From: Acridotheres tristis
Lineage: Eukaryota; Chordata; Aves; Passeriformes; Sturnidae
Length of the DNA: 64,000 nt
Reading direction: 5' to 3'
Assembly (NCBI GenBank): GCA_037013685.1
Contig: CM072889.1
Location: forward strand, 5,155,976 to 5,219,975
The position numbers were made by a program, and so were the translations under genes. Below, in pieces: positions 62,224 through 64,000 of this stretch. The notes beneath the pieces were generated by a model. The model searched no databases. It was not told the origin of the DNA and saw only the letters and a program-made list of their open reading frames with translations. Every line of letters starts with the position of its first letter. Positions within the stretch are counted from its first letter, which is position 1.

Positions 62224-62392
62224 CTTCAGTGCCACTTGCTAAGATCAAAATACTCTGTTTATTCTTATTTCTAAAATTAAATAACAGTGCTTACAGTTGT
62301 TGCTGGAATGGGCAGGTGAGGAATGTTTTAACTTAAAGAATGTCCTATACTGAAGTCTCGTTATTTCATCAAAAAGTCTTTGTATCTTTTCT
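62224..62392. repeat. Local direct duplication, copy 2
   Basis: Partner of 61504-61669. Weaker similarity may continue about 80 bp further (ACATTGATAGGTGACC against ACATTATCATGTGGA). The 550 bp between the copies is not repeated, so either the unit is 720 bp with a partial second copy or material was inserted between tandem copies. Confidence 0.85.
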
Positions 62393-62562
62393 ATCCTTGT
62401 CTTCCACATTGATAGGTGACCTTGCTTTCCTGAATGAAATAACTGATCTCTTTAGAGAGTTAACCTAGCCTCAAGTATATAATGCTCAAATCCATCAGGT
62501 AGACTCAGTGAATACACACAAAAAAGAGATGCGTTTCCAGGAGAAAAGTATTTGCTGCTTAC

Positions 62563-62759
62563 CACTGAAGTGTACCAGTAACTAGAAGAAAAACACAGAG
62601 CTGAAGAGCTGCCAGGCTTTGTCATGGTTCTGTGATACTTCTCTTCACATTTGTTTTTCTGTGGTCTACAGAGTTCATGAGAATTTTTGCTTTCAGTTTC
62701 AGTGGAATTGTTTTTGACCATTGTTTGGAGAAAGCCTTGAAAACCTGAAGCAAGGACAC
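62563..62759 (-). CDS. Exon-like segment, 65 codons (candidate)
   Basis: A long pyrimidine tract and acceptor (CTGATGCTCTTAG) and a consensus donor (TCAGTG|GTAAGC) enclose 197 bp. It is open in the frame VLASGFQGFLQTMV to SSSYWYTSV, with an N-glycosylation-type NNST. The wider open frame is 62452-62817. It starts MKLCLKKVSSLPPIF, which superficially resembles a signal peptide, but that stretch coincides with the pyrimidine tract, so an internal exon is the better reading. It may be the most upstream visible exon of the minus-strand gene or belong to another gene. Confidence 0.38.
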
Positions 62760-62819
62760 CTAAGAGCATCAGAAAAATAGGAGGCAGGGAAGAAACTTTC
62801 TTCAAACAAAGTTTCATGG

Positions 62820-64000
62820 CTTTAAAGGCAGTTACTATGATTTTATCAGGGAACAGAATTAGACTTTTTTTAAATCTTTGTGCTTGGCAGTGCTAAAAAT
62901 AATATATTGGGACTTTTTAAAGCACATTAGGGGAATAAATCATGAGGGGATTTGAAGCTGCAACAGCCAGTGGGAAACTATTTGGGTTTTCTTGGTCTCC
63001 TGTGAGAACCTCACCTTATGAAAAGCAACTATAATTTTGTATATCATGCAAAAAAACCTGCCATGATTTTAACAGTAATTGAGTGTGTATGCAGAATTCT
63101 GCTACTGCTCAATAACAGTGTGTCTATGACATAGATCCAGCCTATATCAGAGTTAATATTTTCCTATGAAAAATGTGTGACCTTGATCAAAAGACCTGCG
63201 TGTTGAGATTTAAGTAACCTGAAGTAATCAAGTTCCAGCAGCCAAACTCTGGCCTTAGGTTGATTGTGTTGTTTTATAGTTTACAGTCCTAGAAGGAACT
63301 GCTGGGACCCGTGTGATGTGTTTTGGCAATTGTTATGGGGAGTTGTTCTTTCCCTTGTTGAGGCTATCATGATTTATCTCACTAGAAACTAGCAGACTTG
63401 TACTAGTTGCAGTACAAATGAATGAAAAACCCAATATGTTCTTCTTTGTAATTCATTATAATTTAGCTTTGTGTGGAATTTTAGTAAATTCACATTAGAA
63501 CTACCATTAATAAAACACTAATGCCCAGCTGTGTTTGAGCCAAGTGTTTATTGCAAGGTAAACATACAGCACAAAGGATATTGGAATAGGTGGAGAAGCC
63601 CTTTGAGCTGAGGGATGGTTAACTGTAAGCACACAATTTTCTGCAGATTTCAAACATTCCATTCACAGGTGTTAAGAGTTATTTGGTATTAAATAATAGT
63701 TTTAAGCATGAGGTTGTGAGGGGAAGAAAACAGAGAGGGAAAGGAATTGTGTGGTCTTGCAGTTTTACAGTTATGTGCTTGCAGCATCTCTGTAACTGGA
63801 ATCAAGTGAATCTTAGCTGTACTTCTAAACAATTCTTCAGTAACAGAGGGGATAGGCTTGGAATTTTCAAGATCAGCATGGAATTATTAAGGGGTTGTTA
63901 TAATGCCTGTCTAGTGAAAGCTTTATCCCAAGGCATAAAATAAAATCTCACCAGTATTTCCGAGCTGAGAAGTCACATTGAAACAGCTTAGAAAAAGTGT
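62820..64000. other. Non-coding stretch at the window end
   Basis: No feature recognised apart from one good minus-strand donor (CATAAG|GTGAGG near 63012) whose phase does not fit the 62563-62759 candidate. Confidence 0.45.

Noticed and set aside
62452..62817. Small secreted protein starting MKLCLKKVSSLPPIF
   Set aside because: The hydrophobic start overlaps a strong polypyrimidine tract and acceptor; an internal exon at 62563-62759 explains the sequence better.
1..64000. tRNA, rRNA, CRISPR, bacterial operon or intact viral gene
   Set aside because: No cloverleaf with matching A and B boxes, no spaced identical repeats, no ribosome-binding-site pattern and no long viral frame was found on either strand.

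Overview
This window looks like ordinary bird chromosome, most likely from a songbird. It is AT-rich and gene-poor. It carries several 3' fragments of CR1 LINEs, the characteristic avian interspersed repeat. It also has a solo retroviral LTR with TGTCC...GGACA ends and short target-site duplications, and simple repeats. There is no operon structure, rRNA, tRNA, CRISPR array or intact viral gene. No open frame exceeds 135 codons, so any protein gene here must be split into small exons.

The main positive result is such a split gene on the minus strand. Its last two exons (30276-30458 and about 30535-30704) are the best supported. They are open, joined in phase across a 76-bp GT-AG intron, and end in a TAA lying inside an AATAAA poly(A) signal. 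Reading upstream (towards higher coordinates), a phase-compatible chain of small exons can be followed to about 38.5 kb. The pair at 36628-36771 and 36936-37106 is the strongest part of this upstream chain. Scattered exon-like segments continue to 62.76 kb. I do not recognise the protein with certainty. Several segments resemble the ASH/MSP-type beta-sandwich repeats of large cilia and flagella proteins (HYDIN or CFAP47 type), which is offered as a hypothesis. Many internal boundaries rest on weak splice donors. Equally good exon-like segments occur outside the gene (for example 21901-22026), so the low-confidence exons should be read as candidates.

Layout: 1-30.27 kb is apparently intergenic, with one CR1 fragment (17.6 kb), a 15-bp minisatellite (10.1 kb), a 41-bp tandem duplication (23.9 kb) and a probable old LTR (24.4-24.85 kb). 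From 30.28 to about 38.54 kb is the 3' part of the minus-strand gene, with a CR1 in one intron. From 38.5 to 64 kb is probably intronic sequence of the same gene or intergenic DNA. It contains candidate exons, a CR1 (45.0 kb), a solo LTR (46.3-46.97 kb), an older CR1 split by a 687-bp insertion (56.1-56.9 kb) and a local duplication with an exact 720-bp offset (61.5/62.2 kb).
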